From positions 10,370,501 through 10,434,500 of the forward strand of contig JBBMNZ010000015.1 in assembly GCA_037954325.1 (NCBI GenBank): 64,000 nt of DNA. The letters are read 5' to 3'. The position numbers and the translations under genes were made by a program. Positions within the stretch are counted from its first letter, which is position 1; each line of letters begins with the position of its first letter. Source of the DNA: Fistularia commersonii. Taxonomy: Eukaryota; Chordata; Actinopteri; Syngnathiformes; Fistulariidae. The notes under the pieces were generated by a model that worked only from the letters and a program-made list of their open reading frames with translations, ran no database searches and was not told the origin of the DNA. Positions 1 through 13,120 of the stretch are shown one piece after another.

Positions 1-2946
1 TCAAGTCCCGCTTTTCCCCGACTCGCCTTTATTTGTCTATGATAAAAGCCACACAGCTATTCACACACTTTTATTACGGTCCTATAAGTAGTTGGTGGAG
101 ACTTGCCGAGTCACAGGGGCTCCCTAATACTCTGAGAAACCCACGGTGTCTGTCTGCATGGGGCTGATAGTGTAAGACGCCTGGCTAAACTCCACCGAGC
201 CAATCCCCGCTCGCTCGGCAGGCCTGCCCGGCTGGCTCGGGTGTCCCCTCTGCAGACGCCGCTCGGTTTCCACTCGGAACAGGAGGGGTTGTGTCTCCAC
301 ATGACAAAAGGGCTACTAAGCCACCTTCGTGCCCGACGGGGATGACGGCCAGAGAGCTCAGGCCCGGCCGGACCCCCCGCCTGGCGGTGCGAGGGCCGGC
401 AGGGCCGAAAAGAGGCTGGCGGTGAAGGCGGTCATGTGCCTGCCGCCTCCTGCGGAGAGGCAAACTTGATTCTGACTGGACTTATTCACGTAAACGGGAT
501 GAGAGAAAAATGTTCAAAAACGCCTCCGGAGTACAGCCTGATTAATGCAGCGATACCCGCGTTTGAGTCCAAAAATTACCCAGAAGGATGAGTCCGCACA
601 TGCCCCGCTCAGAGCGGTTATCGCAAACCCCGTGTTTCTGTCCTTCCGCGAATTGGTCTCCCCGGCGGAGCATGGCGCCGCAATCACGCTGCCAATGCGG
701 GACAAAACAAGCGGGGAGAGATTTGCCAAAAGCGGGTTGGTCCTGGCTAGAAACAAATCGAGCGACCGGAGTCGCTTTTGATTGCGGCAGGAACGCAATC
801 AAGCCAGCCGACCAAAAACAGGGGGGGGGGGGGGGGTTAACGTCAAATAACAGCCTCACAAATGACGCGGCAAATGTCAGACGCGCGGCGGAAAAAAGTT
901 AAAGCTAAACACGGGGAGCTGACCTTATCCAGAATCTGGGAAAATAAAACAACAAATAACGTGTGCCGCAAGTGTGCCGTGTAACGCACCCACAGAAGGC
1001 CCGGACGTCCCTAATAAATTGGCACGACACCGCGCTTTTGAATTCACTTTGGCTGCCGAGCTGACGGGCGAGTCGCTCGACGTCAGGCTTCTGTCTGCTG
1101 GGTTTCATCTCCTCCTGCTCTGCGCTGTAAAACAGTGTCAGCTGGGGCATTACCATAGGCTGACCTTTGCCGCCGCACTCCCTACTGCAGTTTTCTGACA
1201 TTCAGGGGCGCTGTGGGGGAGACAGGAAGGGGGTGCGCTGATGGCCTGTTGGCTGTTTTTCGCCTGCGGTGCGTCGACGCCTGTGTGTTCCTATAACAAA
1301 TGAAATGACAGTTTATGTTGATGATTTTTTTTTTTTTTTCTCCTCCCCTCACATCACTGCTTGCTTGCCAACATTTTTGGGTTTTTTTTGAAACCCCGAG
1401 CAAAGACACGGCCGGGTTTGATATTTAGCTTTCTTCCAACGCAAACCTGCTCGTTGTCAAAGTGATCGCTCTTATCTTTGTGTGAAATCTTGGCACCCCG
1501 ATAAATAAAGAGAGCTGGAAATCCTGCCTGCTGACATCAAGGCTCTAGGTGCCTAAAATCCTTCCAAGGCTGAGGGAAAAGAATAACATATCAGGCCAAT
1601 TAAAGTTAATGCATGGTGACACGCTGAATCGAGAGCAAGGATTGCTGCCATATGGTGGTCCAGGCTGTAAATCAGAAAGCGGGGGGGGGGGCTGGGCAGA
1701 TCCGAAGGGTGATGCAGCATCATCCGAACGCAGCAAAATCCTCAGGACCGCCGATCTACCTGGCTCTGCCTCCGTGCACCAGCCGAACCCCAAGATGCGA
1801 CACCCTCAGGTATCTGTGTAGAACTGGCAGCTTCATTAAGCCCCCCCTCTCCGCTCCCTGGGAGGATTTAAATGAGCTGTCCTGACCTTTTTGAGCACCT
1901 TTTTTTTTTTTTAAGTAAGTTCAGTCCCCCCCCCCCCCCCCCCACTTCTAAACCCGCCACCTGTCTTTTCTCTCTTTCCACCTTTCTGTCTCACTTTGTC
2001 ACTCCTCCCTCCGCCCGTCTCCTCTCCCCGCGGGGGGGAAAGACACTTTTAAGTCATCACCCTGCGGCAGACAGGCACGCCAAGGTTGTTTTGTGGGTAA
2101 TTGCCTCTCTCGCAGACGCTGTTTGTCAGTGCAAACTCGCCGCACTCTTCTGACGCCACGCTGCAAAAAGGCGGAGGGCGCGGACTCTGTAGACTTAATT
2201 TGCTCCCTGACTGTTCCTCGGCACTGATTAAGCGAGCATCTGCGGTGTTTTGAATACAGCGGCAGGCCAAATGGAGCACGGCTAACGTTTTCTCCCTCTC
2301 TATTAAATCAGGGTTATTACACAAAGCGGCGGGCGAGAAGCCCGAGCCGTTGCCTCCTCCGTTCCCGTCTTTCCTCGCGCCGCTTGCCCCGTTGCTCAAC
2401 GTCTTCAAAGCGAAGGCCCTTCTTTGTTTTTTGTGTGTGTGTGTGAGTTCCGGAGGGCTGCGGTATCGATCAGAGACTAACTTGTCAGCTCTTGAGTGTG
2501 TTCTCCACAAGACTACAGGAGTCATTAATTTCCCGTGCCGTGGTCCGGTGGAGATGGGAGAGGTGAAGCGCAGGTAGCCGGGGTCCGGCCGGCTGACTAA
2601 CATGCAGGGCGAGGAGAGAGCGGAAGGGCCGAGTCAATTTAAAGCTTCCAGCCCCCTCGGGCCCATTTTACCTCGGCTGTTTGATGTTTAATTGAAGTTG
2701 TTATTGGCATCAAATGTCACCGTACCTGATGCTTCAGGTGTGAATCACGTTCTACTTGAAAGGTAACTATGACTTTCCCCAGCTTTGTGCCACCGGGGAT
2801 CAGTCAGAGTCCTATTAGTCTGAACCCGGCTCTGTAGCACCGCGCACCATGTTCGACTACTAACACACATATCTTCTCCCCCCCCCCCTTCTCTCTGCAG
2901 TGTGAGGAGAAGTGTGTGCCCCATGTTGCATTAGTGTCTGTGTGAA
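1..2946. other. Region upstream of the fam222b coding start; no gene seen
   Basis: No convincing coding exon is seen. The 5' UTR part of the first coding exon runs from 2901, after acceptor CTCTGCAG. Blocks at about 2160-2330, 2500-2560 and 2630-2760 are complex, repeat-free and contain homeobox-like AATTA/TTAAT cores, so they look like candidate conserved noncoding elements or promoter parts. Long C and T runs break the region (around 1681, 1901-1945, 820-837). Confidence 0.5.
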
Positions 2947-5900
2947 ATGCTGGCCTGTCTGCCAGGGCCAGGTGACCTCCCCCTCCAGCTTCTCCCCCAC
3001 ACGCAGATGAACACTGGACTTCAGAAATGTAAGTACCGAGCTCGCGGTTAGCCACCGCCGCCGACGGCCCCCCGATGTCCGCGTCGTCCCGGAACGTTGC
3101 CCCCCTGTGGCTCTGTGTCAAAAACTAAAATGAGATGACAGGCCTGCTGGCCAACAGTGAACTGAAGACCTGAACTTAGCGGTTAGCGTTCGCTGTGGCT
3201 AATTAACAATGTTAGAGGGTGACAGTGCATGGATTTTTTTTTTTTTAATTTTTAATAATAAACACAGACTCTCTTGTAACATGTTTCTTCTATGATACCT
3301 CGCCACCGTTGTGTCATGTCACCACCACCGCCACCCCCTCGCCAATCACAGTTCATTCAGCAGGCTTCTTGAACGTATCCGAAAATCAGTCAGACATGGA
3401 TTACAGCTCCCCGAGACGGTCAGCGTTATTTATTTGATCAAAAAAAAAAAAAAAAAAAAAGAAAGAAAACGTCTAAATCTCCTTCTTCACTTCTGCCTTT
3501 GTCTGTTTGAATAGAAATTCAGCGCCGGCTTGACCCATTTCTGCCGCAGCTTTTTCTTTCTTTTTTCTTTCTTCTTTTTTTTTTTTTTTTTTTGTTGTAA
3601 AACGCTCCAGCTCATCAAGACTGTAATTTCAGGATCACAGTAATCAGCCAACCCCCCGGGAGATCAGCGAGCACGGGGGAGTCTGTTAAGTGCCGGCGTC
3701 TGTTGCCTCGCTCGGGTAGGCTAGTGACACGGCGCAGCCATCAGCGGGGCTGTTTCTCTGCCCTTCCCTTTATGTCACACAAGGCGACAAGTCGGAGCGC
3801 AAGGCGCGACCCGCCGATCAATTTGTTGTTTTTTTTTTTTTTTGTGTGCCCTGCGCTGTAATTCATTTCCATGCCGCACGGCTGGTCGGAGAAGTATAAT
3901 TTCAATCTATCTCATTCCTTCCTCGTCATTCTCCACTAATGCTTTTCCTTTTCATCTGCACGCCTTAGTATCATTAAGAGACACAGCGTTACATCAAAAG
4001 CCGTCGAGCTCCTTTACGATAAATTGCTGTTATCAAAGAGTGGGCTGAGAGAAAAAAAAAAAAAAAAAAAGCCTCCCAGGTTGCTTCCCTCGCCGTCCCA
4101 GCTCTGGAAATCCATTTTTTTTTTTTTTTTTTCCGTGCAGCTGTTGAGGCGTTGGTTCCCCGCAGCACCGGGGGCCTTTAACTCTAAAGCAGAACCCCTG
4201 CCATCTCCGTCAAGGTTGTCCACACATGCCGCAGGACCCGTTGTCTCTCCGGAGCCCGGCTGTTTACCCCGCATGGAAGATCATCTGACAGCTTAACTCC
4301 ACGAGACATTTGCTTGACTGCTTTTAGGTGAAAACCGTGGACCAGCTGCCACTTTAAATCTTTACTCCCTACTCTGAAACGTTCACACTGAAAGGGAGAC
4401 GGAATAGTTTACATAATTGGTTTTAATTTGTGTTCCCGTTGGCTTATTCAGGAAGGAGCGCCGTCCCTCCAGCTACCGAGTCATGAACACTCAGAACTTG
4501 CCTTTGACACTTTCCCCCCCCCTTCCCCTCTGTCCTCCCTTTTTTTTTTTTTTTCTGTTTTCCACCATGAGCTCCAGATCACCGGGCTCACCACGCAATG
4601 CGTCCCCTCCTGCGGGGCGAATCCGTGCATAGAGGAGTCATTTTAAAAAGTTACGAGCTTGCAGGTTGCTGTCAGAGGCGAGGCCAGAGCAGCTGCTCTA
4701 TTTATCATCAGGGAGTGACTGCTAACAGACGATGGCTATGAAATGTAAAGGCTGGCGGTGGAGTGTATCAGGTACGCAAAGAGACAATGGGTCACAAAGA
4801 AAAACCGCTCGCCCTCCGGGTGGGATGACTCAAATACCAGGAAACGGCCCTTGTTCCTCGGTACTTACAGGCAGAACAAACGGCGAATACAGCCGGGCCA
4901 TTTGGCTGATTTCCACATCTCATTTCCCGGCGAGATCAAAAGCAGCCCGCTTCTTCATCTTCTGCTGGCTGCTCGTAATATATTTTTTTTTTTTCCATTA
5001 TTCAAAGGTCTTACCGCCTTGCTCTAACCACATGGCGCGCTCTCTCCGGCTGCTGTTAATGCCGGTGAAAAAAAAAAAAAAAAATGTAGAGGGAGGCGGG
5101 GCGGGGGGCGGCTTCATGTGGGAAACCAAATTCACATGTCTAATTGACGGCGAAGCCTCAGACTCAATTTCCCACTCCTCTGTGAAATTTGCAATTTACA
5201 GCCGCGCAACCCCCCCCCCCCAACCTCCCGCTGCTTAAACCTTGTTCAATAAAAACAGTAGTTTGAATAAAAGAAACTCTAATTAGTGCCTGCTGACTGT
5301 GCACTTGTGTTCAAGCTTGCTAGCTAGCAGCAGGGTAATTAACACATGGCCGGACTGGCCCCTTCTCCCCCCCCCACCCCTCAGTTCTCTCCCTGGGAAC
5401 GTGCTTAGCTGGAGATCTGAGAGATGATGTGCTCGCAGCCACCAGCAGCCGCCTACAAACTTCACTCATATCCTCATTAACCCTCCCTTGATACTTTAAG
5501 CTCTCTGACTAATCCAGGTTTGAGGTTAAGGTTGAAATGCTAATAAGCTCCACTTGCTTACCGGGGATATGTAACAAACAGCCACCACAACTTTTTAAAC
5601 AGATGTAAACAGCAAGACGTGGATGTTATCCATCGCCGAAGGGGAGGGAAACGACTTATTGTAGGGGTTTCTGCAAAACTTTCAGCTTTATTAATCGCAA
5701 ATAATCCCCTTTCCACTTTAATGAATGGGTCAGTCCCCGGACACTGACACTGCATTATTTGATACTCGCTTAAATCTAATACTTTTTAAGCATAAAAAAC
5801 TCATTATGGAAGCGCCCGAAGCCGGGAAATCACACGGTGCACGGTTGCACGCTCGATTTCTCAATCAATGTTTATTCCAAGTCTGGGAAAAAAAAAGAGG

Positions 5901-6889
5901 GGTCTTGTTTAATTGTTCCGGGCTGACCCCAATTAGAAAACTCAGAGTTGTTCTTATCACCGCCGGAGCTCTTTAAACACCGCTGTTTTAATCAGTCCGG
6001 CGCACTCGTGTAAATTACCCTCCCACCTTACCCTTTCATGTTTGCTCGCTGAGCGCCGGCGTGGCCCCCCCGGCGGAGGTCGCCTGAACCTGAGCCCCAC
6101 GGGGGGGGGGCAACCGCGGGTGCGCACGTATGCGCCCACAAACAAGTGTATGAAACCTTTTACGGTGCTTTACCAGGTGTAAGGTCAGAGATTTTAAAAA
6201 AAGAAGTGATTATTGTGAGATAAAAAAAGATGTAATTCATAATAATAGCACTTTTGGTGTTTTTTTTTTGAATAGCATAATTAATTAATTCCATTGATTT
6301 TCCCCCCTTTTCCCACTTGTTTGCAGTAATCAAGTTCTCGGAAGAACCGCATAATTGGACTCGGGGAAAAAAAAGTCAGCCTTCGACGTTCACGCAAAAG
6401 CTTCATTCAGACCAATTTGAAAGGAAATGTTAAACATGATAGTCGTGGCAAGATTTTTAAAAAAAAATTTTTTAATAGTCTTCCCACACGCTACAAGGCC
6501 GCCCGAGTGTGCCGACACCGCAGGCCGAGGAGGTCGCGCCTGTTTCTCCTTAAGTTACGTTTAGCGCTACGAGGCAAACAATTTGTGTTTGTTGAAGAGG
6601 CGTTGAGAAAACCGTGAGGGGACGGCCTCCGCAGTGAGTATTTAGCCATCCTCCGTGTGTCTATACCTAGCGCGAGATGCTACAAGGTCCTTGATCTCGT
6701 CTTTTTAACAGGTGAGGTTCACCCTTGTCACGTCTGTGCTCGCGCATGTGAGCGTCCGTTTATCCCAGGGCGCCTGAATCCATTCAGCGATAGACATTCG
6801 GGCTCTGTGATGGCGGCCATGGAGCCGGGGCTCCTTGGCCAGACCCGCGCATTAATTACGCCGCCATCAGCAGGCTGAGCACTCCGTCA

Positions 6890-6937
<48 letters not shown>

Positions 6938-7734
6938 CCTCGTGTGCCGCCCCGTACAGGCCCCAGCACATCGCCGACCCATTGTTTCCCCGTTCACAAA
7001 TAAAGCGGGAATTAATTAGCCAGTTGGCACAGTGGGTCGGTGCAGCCGTGTCAGCGCTTAGAGTTCAGTGCCGCGCCTCATCCCTCAAGCCTAATCAGCC
7101 CGCTGTGAGGCTGAGCGTGACGGCCAAGGCAGCATGAAACTGCAGCCTGCTGCCAGCCACTCGGATATTTCAAATTACCGCTCTGAGGTCGCCCGCGTGC
7201 CGCAGTTACATCTGTTTTCACCTAAAAAATTCGCAGAGTACCCCCTTTGAAACCAACCCGCCGTTCGGTCCGACATTACCGATCCATCTCGCAGATCAGA
7301 TGCGCCGGATCCCGTGGGCGGGTCGGAGGTGTGGCCGGCCAGTAACACTGGAGGGAGGAACCCAGGGGAGCCCGCCGTCGAAAAAGATTACTCCCGACTG
7401 TTATTTTTTTGTGTGAGGGAAGCAGACGTGAGCGCGGTAAATTAAAATTAAACCCGCGGTCACATCTGTCGGATCCGGCGTATTGGCCAACACCTGCGTG
7501 ACCTTGTTTCACAACGGGCTTGTAAATGAAAGGCGCCTTCGCACTCGCACACACACGCAGACACGCAACTGCGTTCGCACCTTCGCTTCTGCATTGTTAA
7601 ATTTAGCCACAGTGCTTATAGCAGGTGTAACAAATGTCTGCAAGCCGAAGCCTGGGAGGTGTTCCTGCAGATCAGAGACGCTGCTTCTGTGTCTGATTAC
7701 TTGTCTGCTGTCATGGAGCTCTGCTCTCAGCGTC

Positions 7735-7777
<43 letters not shown>

Positions 7778-9019
7778 CTTGCTCTTTTTTTTTCTTACTT
7801 TTACCAAAGGAGCCACGGGGGACCGAGGCTGCCTCATTCTTTCTTTTTACCTGCTCCGAAGAGGTTATGTTTTCACTCACGTCTGTTTGTTTGTTTATTG
7901 GACTGTCTGTCAGCGGGAATACAGAGAGAGGGGAGAGCGAAAAAAAAATAGAGGGGCGATTTTCGTAAAAACTATGGGAGGGGATGGAGGAAGAATTAAT
8001 TTCATTCCTTTTCTGTATTTCTTTTTTTTTCTTTTTCCGAATCCCGGCCTCAGAAGAAGGTGTGCTCTCACTGAGCGTTTGTGATTGAACAAGCGCTCAC
8101 GCTTGTATTTATTGTTCGCTCCGGACGTTGAAGGGTGCCGCCGCAAATTAGATTTTTAAGGCCGGTAATGTCGTGACTGCAATCACTTCGGCTGAGAACG
8201 AGATCGAAAAATCTCCTCTCTCCTCCCCTTTTGAGATGGGATTTGGGTTGGATTAGGAGAGCGAACAGCGGGGCGCCGGGTCCAGCTCGGATCCCGCCCA
8301 GATTCGAACCGATTTGCTCGTTTCGCGCCGCGACCCTTTCACTTGGATTGAGTGTTTCTCTCTGTGACACCCCACCTTCCCCACACCCCTGTTCTTCCAC
8401 CACAGGGGACACCACACAAAGGATGAGATCCGCTCCGTTCCCAACCCCTGCAGAATTGGATGCCTATGCTAAGAAGGTTGCCAACAACCCCCTCACGATT
8501 AAGATCTTCCCCAACAGTGTCAAGGTCCCCCAGCGAAACCACGTCCGCCGCACCGTCAACGGGCTGGACACGTCGGGCCAGCGCTACAGCCCTTACCCTT
8601 CCTCTCAAGCCAGTGCCAAGACGGGCCTCCTCGCCATCGTCAAGGTGCCCGCCGTCAAAGGCATCCTGAAAGATTTCGCCGGCAGCCGGGCTCGCTTGCA
8701 TCCGGAAGTAATCATGAACCCCCTCACCGGAACGTACCAAGTGGCTTCGACCAGCACTTTAAACCACCACCACCCAAGTCTGCCGAGCCTCGCCCGTGCC
8801 CAGCAGAGCTTGCCCCTCCAGCCGCAGGACCCGGCCCAGGCTCTGCAGCTGCCCCTCCCTCAGCAGCAAGGTCACAGCCAGAGCCTCAGACAGTCTCTCC
8901 CGATGGCCCCGCACCCTCAGGGCCCGTCCAGACCCCAGACACTCTCTCAGCACGCAGCCCTGGGCCACCCACAGGGCCCCGCCGCCGTCATGCTTCAGCA
9001 GCAGCAGCAGCAGCACCTT

Positions 9020-9054
<35 letters not shown>

Positions 9055-10162
9055 GCCGCCCGGCCTGCAGGGGAGCAGAAAGCTGCCGGATGGCGACGCC
9101 CCGCCTAATGTTACAGTCTCTACCTCAACCATTCCACTTCCCATGGCCACCGGGCTGCATCAGGGCCGCCAGGCCGACCTGAGCACCATCGTGCATCAGA
9201 TCAACCAGTTCTGCCAAGCTCGGGCCCAGGGCGCGGGAGCCACCTCCATGTGCGAGGGCCAGATCGCCAACCCCAGCCCCATCAGCCGCAACCTGCTTAT
9301 CAGCGCCTGCTCCAGGGTGTCCATGCACAACAACCCCGCCACCCCCGGGTTCCCCCCGCCCAACTGCATCATTGGCCCGCAAGAGAAAGCAACTGCCCCG
9401 GCAGTCGCGCACCCACCGCACAGCGTGGCCGCTATGAACCACTTGCCTTCCAACCACACTGATCCCAAGCAGCAGCAGCAGCAGCAGCAGCAGCACCACC
9501 TCCAGCAGCATCTCCACTCGCAGCAGAATCAACAGCAACAGCTACAACACAGCACGCAGCAGCAGAAGATGCGCTCTTGGAATCAGCATCAGTTGGCCCA
9601 CATACCCCACATTCAGAACGGTGGGACGCACCTCTGCAAGCAGCCCTCCCGGGACCCTGCCTTCCATTTCAAGGGGATGGGCTACCCTGCAGACGTGTGT
9701 GTGGGGCAGCCTTACACTCTGAAACCTCCCGTGGAGAGACCCACTCCCTCCCCGCCCGTCAACAACAGCATGCCCGGCCCCCTGGCCCACTACCCCAACG
9801 GCCAGTACTTCCAGTCCCACATTTGGAGCAGCAGCATCCTGCCCACACCCAATAGTGACAGCTCCGGGTCTCAGGACGTAGCCATGCCATTCCACGGTGC
9901 GGGCTCGGGGGCGTGCACCACACTAGACTGCGGGCCCCCCGGGGCGCCCCATTATAGGCTAGCGACGAGCTCCTCCGCCTCCTCTGCCCAGACTAATCTG
10001 ATGCAAACAGCAGATTACTTGGGCGGGGACTTCCAGACGCCCTATTTCCGCGATCAGAATCTCGGGTTGATGGGTAAGATACATAGGCCCCCCCTGAGCA
10101 GGGTCGGTCCGGAGGTCGGCGACGGCAGAACCGCTCTCATCCAGCACCCAGGGTACAGATAA
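2947..10162 (+). CDS. fam222b: FAM222B-like protein (two coding exons)
   Basis: Coding exons are 2947-3028 and 8406-10162, giving 612 residues. Exon 1 starts at the ATG of MLACLPGPGDL and ends one base into a Trp codon before donor GTAAGT; exon 2 follows acceptor CCACAG and completes that Trp, so phase is exact. An acceptor at 2899-2900 shows that further 5' UTR lies upstream. Residues about 40-92 hold the FAM222 block (PTPAELDAYAKKVANNP, KIFPNSVKVPQ, NGLDTSGQRYSPYP), and the protein ends IQHPGYR like mammalian FAM222B; this ending and the KVPAVKGILKDF segment favour B over FAM222A. The middle is Pro/Gln/His-rich and low in complexity, with CAG-encoded Gln tracts near 8995-9053 and 9469-9560. 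No enzyme or membrane domain is visible. The molecular role of FAM222B is poorly known, so none is assigned. The ATG-less frame open upstream of 8406 is intron. Confidence 0.93.
6891..6936. repeat. Poly(C) run of 46 bases
   Basis: Uninterrupted run of 46 C on the + strand (G46 on the other) inside the fam222b intron. A run this long can form G-quadruplex or i-motif structures and is prone to length error in assembly. Confidence 0.97.
7737..7774. repeat. (TC)n microsatellite
   Basis: Pure TC dinucleotide tract of 38 bases about 630 bp before the second coding exon of fam222b. Confidence 0.95.
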
Positions 10163-10436
10163 GCTATGGCCTTGTCTATACAAGTTATCAGAACCCCTTT
10201 TGTTTAGTCTTAAGAAAGGAAATACATGAGTTAAAAACAAAAATTGATAACTTAAGCAAACCGCTAATCTTAAAGAGGGTAAATGAATATATTTAATGAA
10301 GAACAGTAGTTTCGAGGAGGGGAGGTTTTTTTTCTTTTTCTTTTTTTTTTTTAAACACATCTTGCAAGTGATCAATTGCAACATTTTTGTGTTAATGAGT
10401 GCTTTGACCCAGCACTTTAGGGAACTTTTTCCATGT

Positions 10437-10474
<38 letters not shown>

Positions 10475-11668
10475 GCGCGTGTGCACGTGTGCACACATCT
10501 GTACTGTTATTGTCATTCCCTGCTTCTTCCATTCTCACACTTGTCTTTCTGTGTGCCTGGATCTCAACGGATCCTGTCGATTCTACTTCAGACCTGTCTG
10601 CGAGCTTTTCTTATGCATGTAAGAAAGAAGATGAGCAGACAGATCCCTCACTGAGAAACCGTAACGTCTGTCGGCGGACGTTTTGATTTGTTTTAGTTGT
10701 TTTTTTGTTTGTTTTTTTTCATTATTTTCGCGCAGTCAGGAACCTCTGGCCCTGACAGATTCTCAAGTCTCACAATGACACATTCACAAATATTCCCTCT
10801 CGAGGACATAAGAGACTGGCGGTCTTGTTTGAGCAGCGAGGCATGTGTTACCCACACATGTCAAGGGGTTTTATTATTATTTTATCTTTTTTTTTTTTTT
10901 TTTTTTTTTTTTTTGGCAAATGTATTTATTTGTATAATAGGACTATTCAAGCTGGATCCCTCTCTGTCACCTAAGGACATGCGCAATCAGGTTTGTTTGT
11001 ACATAGTAAGGATTCAGCAGGGAGCGAAGGGGGTCGCCACGGTTCGTCGCGCTCTGCTTTTTAATGCTGCAATGAATTCAGGTGTTTCCAAATGAGTCGC
11101 CAGGCGCCAGGTGACAAGATTTGTTGAAAGGAAAGTCTCGGAGAGGTAAACCGTCACACCGCTCGATGGCCAAAGTCAGGTTAACAAGGACACACGATCA
11201 TTGAGATGTGCCACGTTATCTTTCCTTTCTAGATTTTTTTTTTTTTTTTTTGTGTTGTTGGAACCAAGACAAATGTATTACTTGAATGTTGAGATTATTT
11301 GTTTTGCAGGTGTGGAAAGGGGGTGGGGGTGGGGAGATTCGTTCAATTGTGCCGACAAAACCCCGGAGTAAAAAAAAAAACAAAATGCTAGTGTTGCGTA
11401 GATCCCAGCTCCGAACCCAAACTAGAGTTTGGATCCATACGGGGGCGAGGAAGGGAGGGACGGGGGGCGCGAGTGAAAAAAGTCGTGCATAGTCGCTACT
11501 GATCAGGACGTGAAGTCTGCTCCAAACGACCAAATTGATCACTTGCAAGATCAAACCCAGGCAAACAGAAACTGACTTCTGAGTTCAGAGTGAAACAGCA
11601 GATGCATTGTTTATTTTATTGTACACTGGCTTACCTACTAGACTACTGTAACTTTAAAGTTTAATGAT

Positions 11669-11787
<119 letters not shown>

Positions 11788-12417
11788 CAGCGTTGCCTGC
11801 AGACGTGGGAAGTGCTGAGAGAGAGAGAGTGTGTGTGTGTGTGTGTGTTTGCGTGCGTGTATGTGTATAAACACAACGACGCCCCATGTTTTGTTCATCT
11901 AACTCCCTAACAGCCCCTAAAAAGCCTTAAGTGTTTGGTCCTTGGACTTTCCTTGAGCATGGTTTTAATGAAAACCCCAAATAATAAGGAGAACGAAGGC
12001 AGTGAGGATACACAGAAACAGCAATTTTGTTTTTCTTTGTTTTTTTTTTCCGTGGTCTTTTTATTTTAATGAAGTTTTGAATAGGCAGAGCAATTCCTTA
12101 GAGATTCTTTACGGAGAGCAAGAAAAGGAGTAATATTTTGTAATTATATATTTTAGCAATGTGTAGTTACTGAGCTGAAATGTTTTTTTTTTGTTTGTTT
12201 TTTTTTCCTCCAAGATTCAAAAGCTTCAGTTTGCAGTTGTGACTATTTATAATATTTTGATTTGCTTGTTATTTAAATTTTATTTTTCTTCATTGTTTCT
12301 TGTACTATTGCTGTGAAATGGAAGAAGGTCCATAAAGCCTTTCTTTTTGTCATTCTGTACGACAGACGAAGAGGCCAGAGCGTGAGAGTTGTGCTACTCT
12401 TTTTGTAATATTGTAAT

Positions 12418-12428
12418 AATAAAATAAA
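12418..12428 (+). terminator. fam222b: Overlapping poly(A) signals for fam222b
   Basis: AATAAA occurs at 12418-12423 and again at 12423-12428, at the end of an AT-rich stretch with no competing gene on this strand before it. Confidence 0.6.
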
Positions 12429-12753
12429 ATTCTAATTTATGCTTTGAGACGAGTCTGGAACACTTGTTTGGATTTTCCGTGTTTTTGAGCGCACCTAACT
12501 TCAATAACCTCTTTCCCCGGACAGTTATTTGTTTTGTTTTTTTTGTTTGTTTGTTTTGTTTTCGTGTTTTTAACCACAAGTTTTAGCCGTAATGCCCCCC
12601 AGCTGTAGGTTCATCCAGAACCGCTTCCGCCAAATGTTAACCGGAAGTGGAATAGACAAAACCGGCTGTGGAATCCGCAAGACCGTTTGCTGCCAGACCG
12701 CAATGAAAAAATAAAGTTCTTTAAAATTATATGTATTTCTCTTACTTAAAAAA

Positions 12754-13120
12754 ATATATTTGCGGGAACGTTTTTTAGCGAGTGTTAGCTCTGCTGACTT
12801 CCTTAGTCAAGTGCAGGAGGGAGGCGCAGGCGGAAATGGAATTGTTTCAAAATAAAATAAGACGGAAAACTAACGAAAGTAAAATTCATCTAACATGAAA
12901 CAGTTACCGTACTTTGCGGCTGGGTACTGAGCAATGGACTATTTTGTGCCGGACCGAGGAGAACGATTCATGTTGCTAAAAATTAACGTATTTCAATTTT
13001 TACTTCCGGGGAAATTAATTTCGAAAATCGTCACTTCCGCCTACGCCTCACACCTGCACTTGACTGAATCTTTTTTTTTTTTGGCAAGTCCATCGGAAAG
13101 CTAACACCCCGCAAATATAT
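12754..13120. mobile_element. Inverted-repeat element, MITE-like
   Basis: The left arm (12754 to about 12839) and the right arm (about 13030-13120) are imperfect inverted copies. Shared blocks on reading each arm inward are ATATATTTGCGGG, TGTTAGCT, a GACTT stretch, AGTCAAGTGCAGG, then GAGGCGYAGGCGGAARTG. The right arm has an extra A/T homopolymer. The inner 190 bp encodes nothing. No clear target-site duplication is visible, so the class is open; a nonautonomous DNA transposon is the simplest reading. Confidence 0.6.

Larger units (their letters stand above)
3029..8405 (+). other. Large fam222b intron with candidate regulatory blocks
   Basis: A 5,377-bp intron with donor GTAAGT at 3029 and acceptor CAG at 8403-8405. 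It holds no convincing ORF. Unique, non-repetitive blocks carrying clustered TAATTA/ATTAAT motifs lie near 5225-5345, 6265-6320, 6830-6870 and 6995-7060. They are separated by homopolymers and a C46 run, which suggests enhancer-like elements embedded in simple sequence. The regulatory reading is inference from composition only. Confidence 0.5.

Noticed and set aside
8231..8405. N-terminal extension of the large fam222b exon to an ATG at 8231
   Set aside because: An acceptor at 8403-8405 in the right phase joins the MLACLPG exon and restores the known FAM222B N-terminus; the upstream part is intron.
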